64,000 nt of DNA from Gymnogyps californianus. Taxonomy: Eukaryota > Chordata > Aves > Accipitriformes > Cathartidae. Each line of letters opens with the position of its first letter. Position 1 is the first letter of the stretch. The stretch is from the NCBI RefSeq assembly GCF_018139145.2, contig NC_059473.1, forward strand, positions 7,432,503-7,496,502. Reading direction: 5' to 3'. This document shows positions 63,782 through 64,000 of the stretch, piece after piece. The position numbers and the translations under genes are program-made. The notes under the pieces were generated by a model. It was not told the origin of the DNA. It was given only the letters and a program-made list of their open reading frames with translations, and did not search any database.

Positions 63782-64000
63782 TGTCCTGGTTTCGGCTGGG
63801 ATAGAGTTAATTTTCTTCTTAGCTGGTACAGTGCTGTGTTTTGGATTTAGTGTGACAATAAGGTTGATAACACACTGATGTTTTAGTTGTTGCTAAGTAG
63901 CGCTTATCCTAAGTTAAGGGTTTTTCAGTTTCCCATGCTCTGCCAGCAAGCAGGTGTGCAAGAAGCTGGGAGGGAGCAGAGCCAGGACAGCTGACCCGCA
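63782..64000 (+). mobile_element. Avian endogenous-retrovirus LTR, 5' part, cut by window end
   Basis: Starts with TGTCCTGGTTTCGGCTGGGA and continues 'tagagttaattttcttc', 'agctggtacagtgctgtgttttggattta', 'tgttgataacacactgatgttttagttgttgctaagtag', 'cccatgctctgcc' and 'agaagctgggaggg'. This is the characteristic beginning of a common LTR family in bird genomes, which I place in the ERVL-like class from memory. The TG start fits a true LTR border. The polyadenylation region and any internal sequence lie beyond 64000, so solo LTR versus longer provirus cannot be told. Little decay is evident, suggesting a younger insertion than the CR1 relics. Confidence 0.85.

Noticed and set aside
1..64000. CRISPR arrays, operons, phage or bacterial mobile systems
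   Set aside because: No regularly spaced repeats and no prokaryote-like gene packing; split exons and CR1 relics show vertebrate DNA.

Overview
This window is vertebrate nuclear DNA, almost certainly from a bird. It is AT-rich and gene-poor, with intron-containing coding sequence, CR1-type LINE fragments of several ages and, at the right edge, the start of a long terminal repeat of a family common in avian genomes. There are no operons, bacterial signals or CRISPR arrays. The species cannot be fixed from the sequence.

One protein-coding gene is recognisable. The first three coding exons of SPTLC3 (serine palmitoyltransferase long-chain base subunit 3) lie on the + strand at 31275-31388, 61059-61250 and 62857-63011. 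All have canonical GT/AG junctions and matching phases (0, 0, then 2). Together they encode the first 153 residues: a histidine-rich N-terminus, one predicted membrane segment and the conserved start of the soluble domain. The gene continues beyond 64000, so the PLP-binding catalytic part is not in the window. Intron 1 is about 29.7 kb, intron 2 about 1.6 kb, and intron 3 is open at the window edge. A strong splice acceptor at 31222 suggests that an untranslated first exon lies further upstream.

Bases 1-31222 look intergenic. The only gene-like object there is a decayed retrocopy resembling KRTCAP2 (an oligosaccharyltransferase subunit) at 3664-3984, with an in-frame stop and two frame changes. 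In humans, SPTLC3 lies next to a gene-poor interval towards BTBD3, so an empty upstream region is plausible here too.

Intron 1 holds most of the mobile-element relics: a + strand CR1 with reverse-transcriptase traces (36440-37515), a probable minus-strand LTR (37884 to about 38160), a minus-strand ancient CR1/L3-like 3' end (49470-50230) and a + strand ancient CR1 3' end (57190-58200). Simple repeats and several short, degraded copies of an old amniote interspersed repeat are scattered across the window.

The most unusual unexplained structure is a compact, nearly perfect inverted repeat at 55635-55726, with 36-nt arms and a 20-nt loop. Its minus-strand transcript would fold into a pre-miRNA-like hairpin. 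I found no convincing new multi-gene system. The other open reading frames are short, unrelated to families I know, and look like chance.
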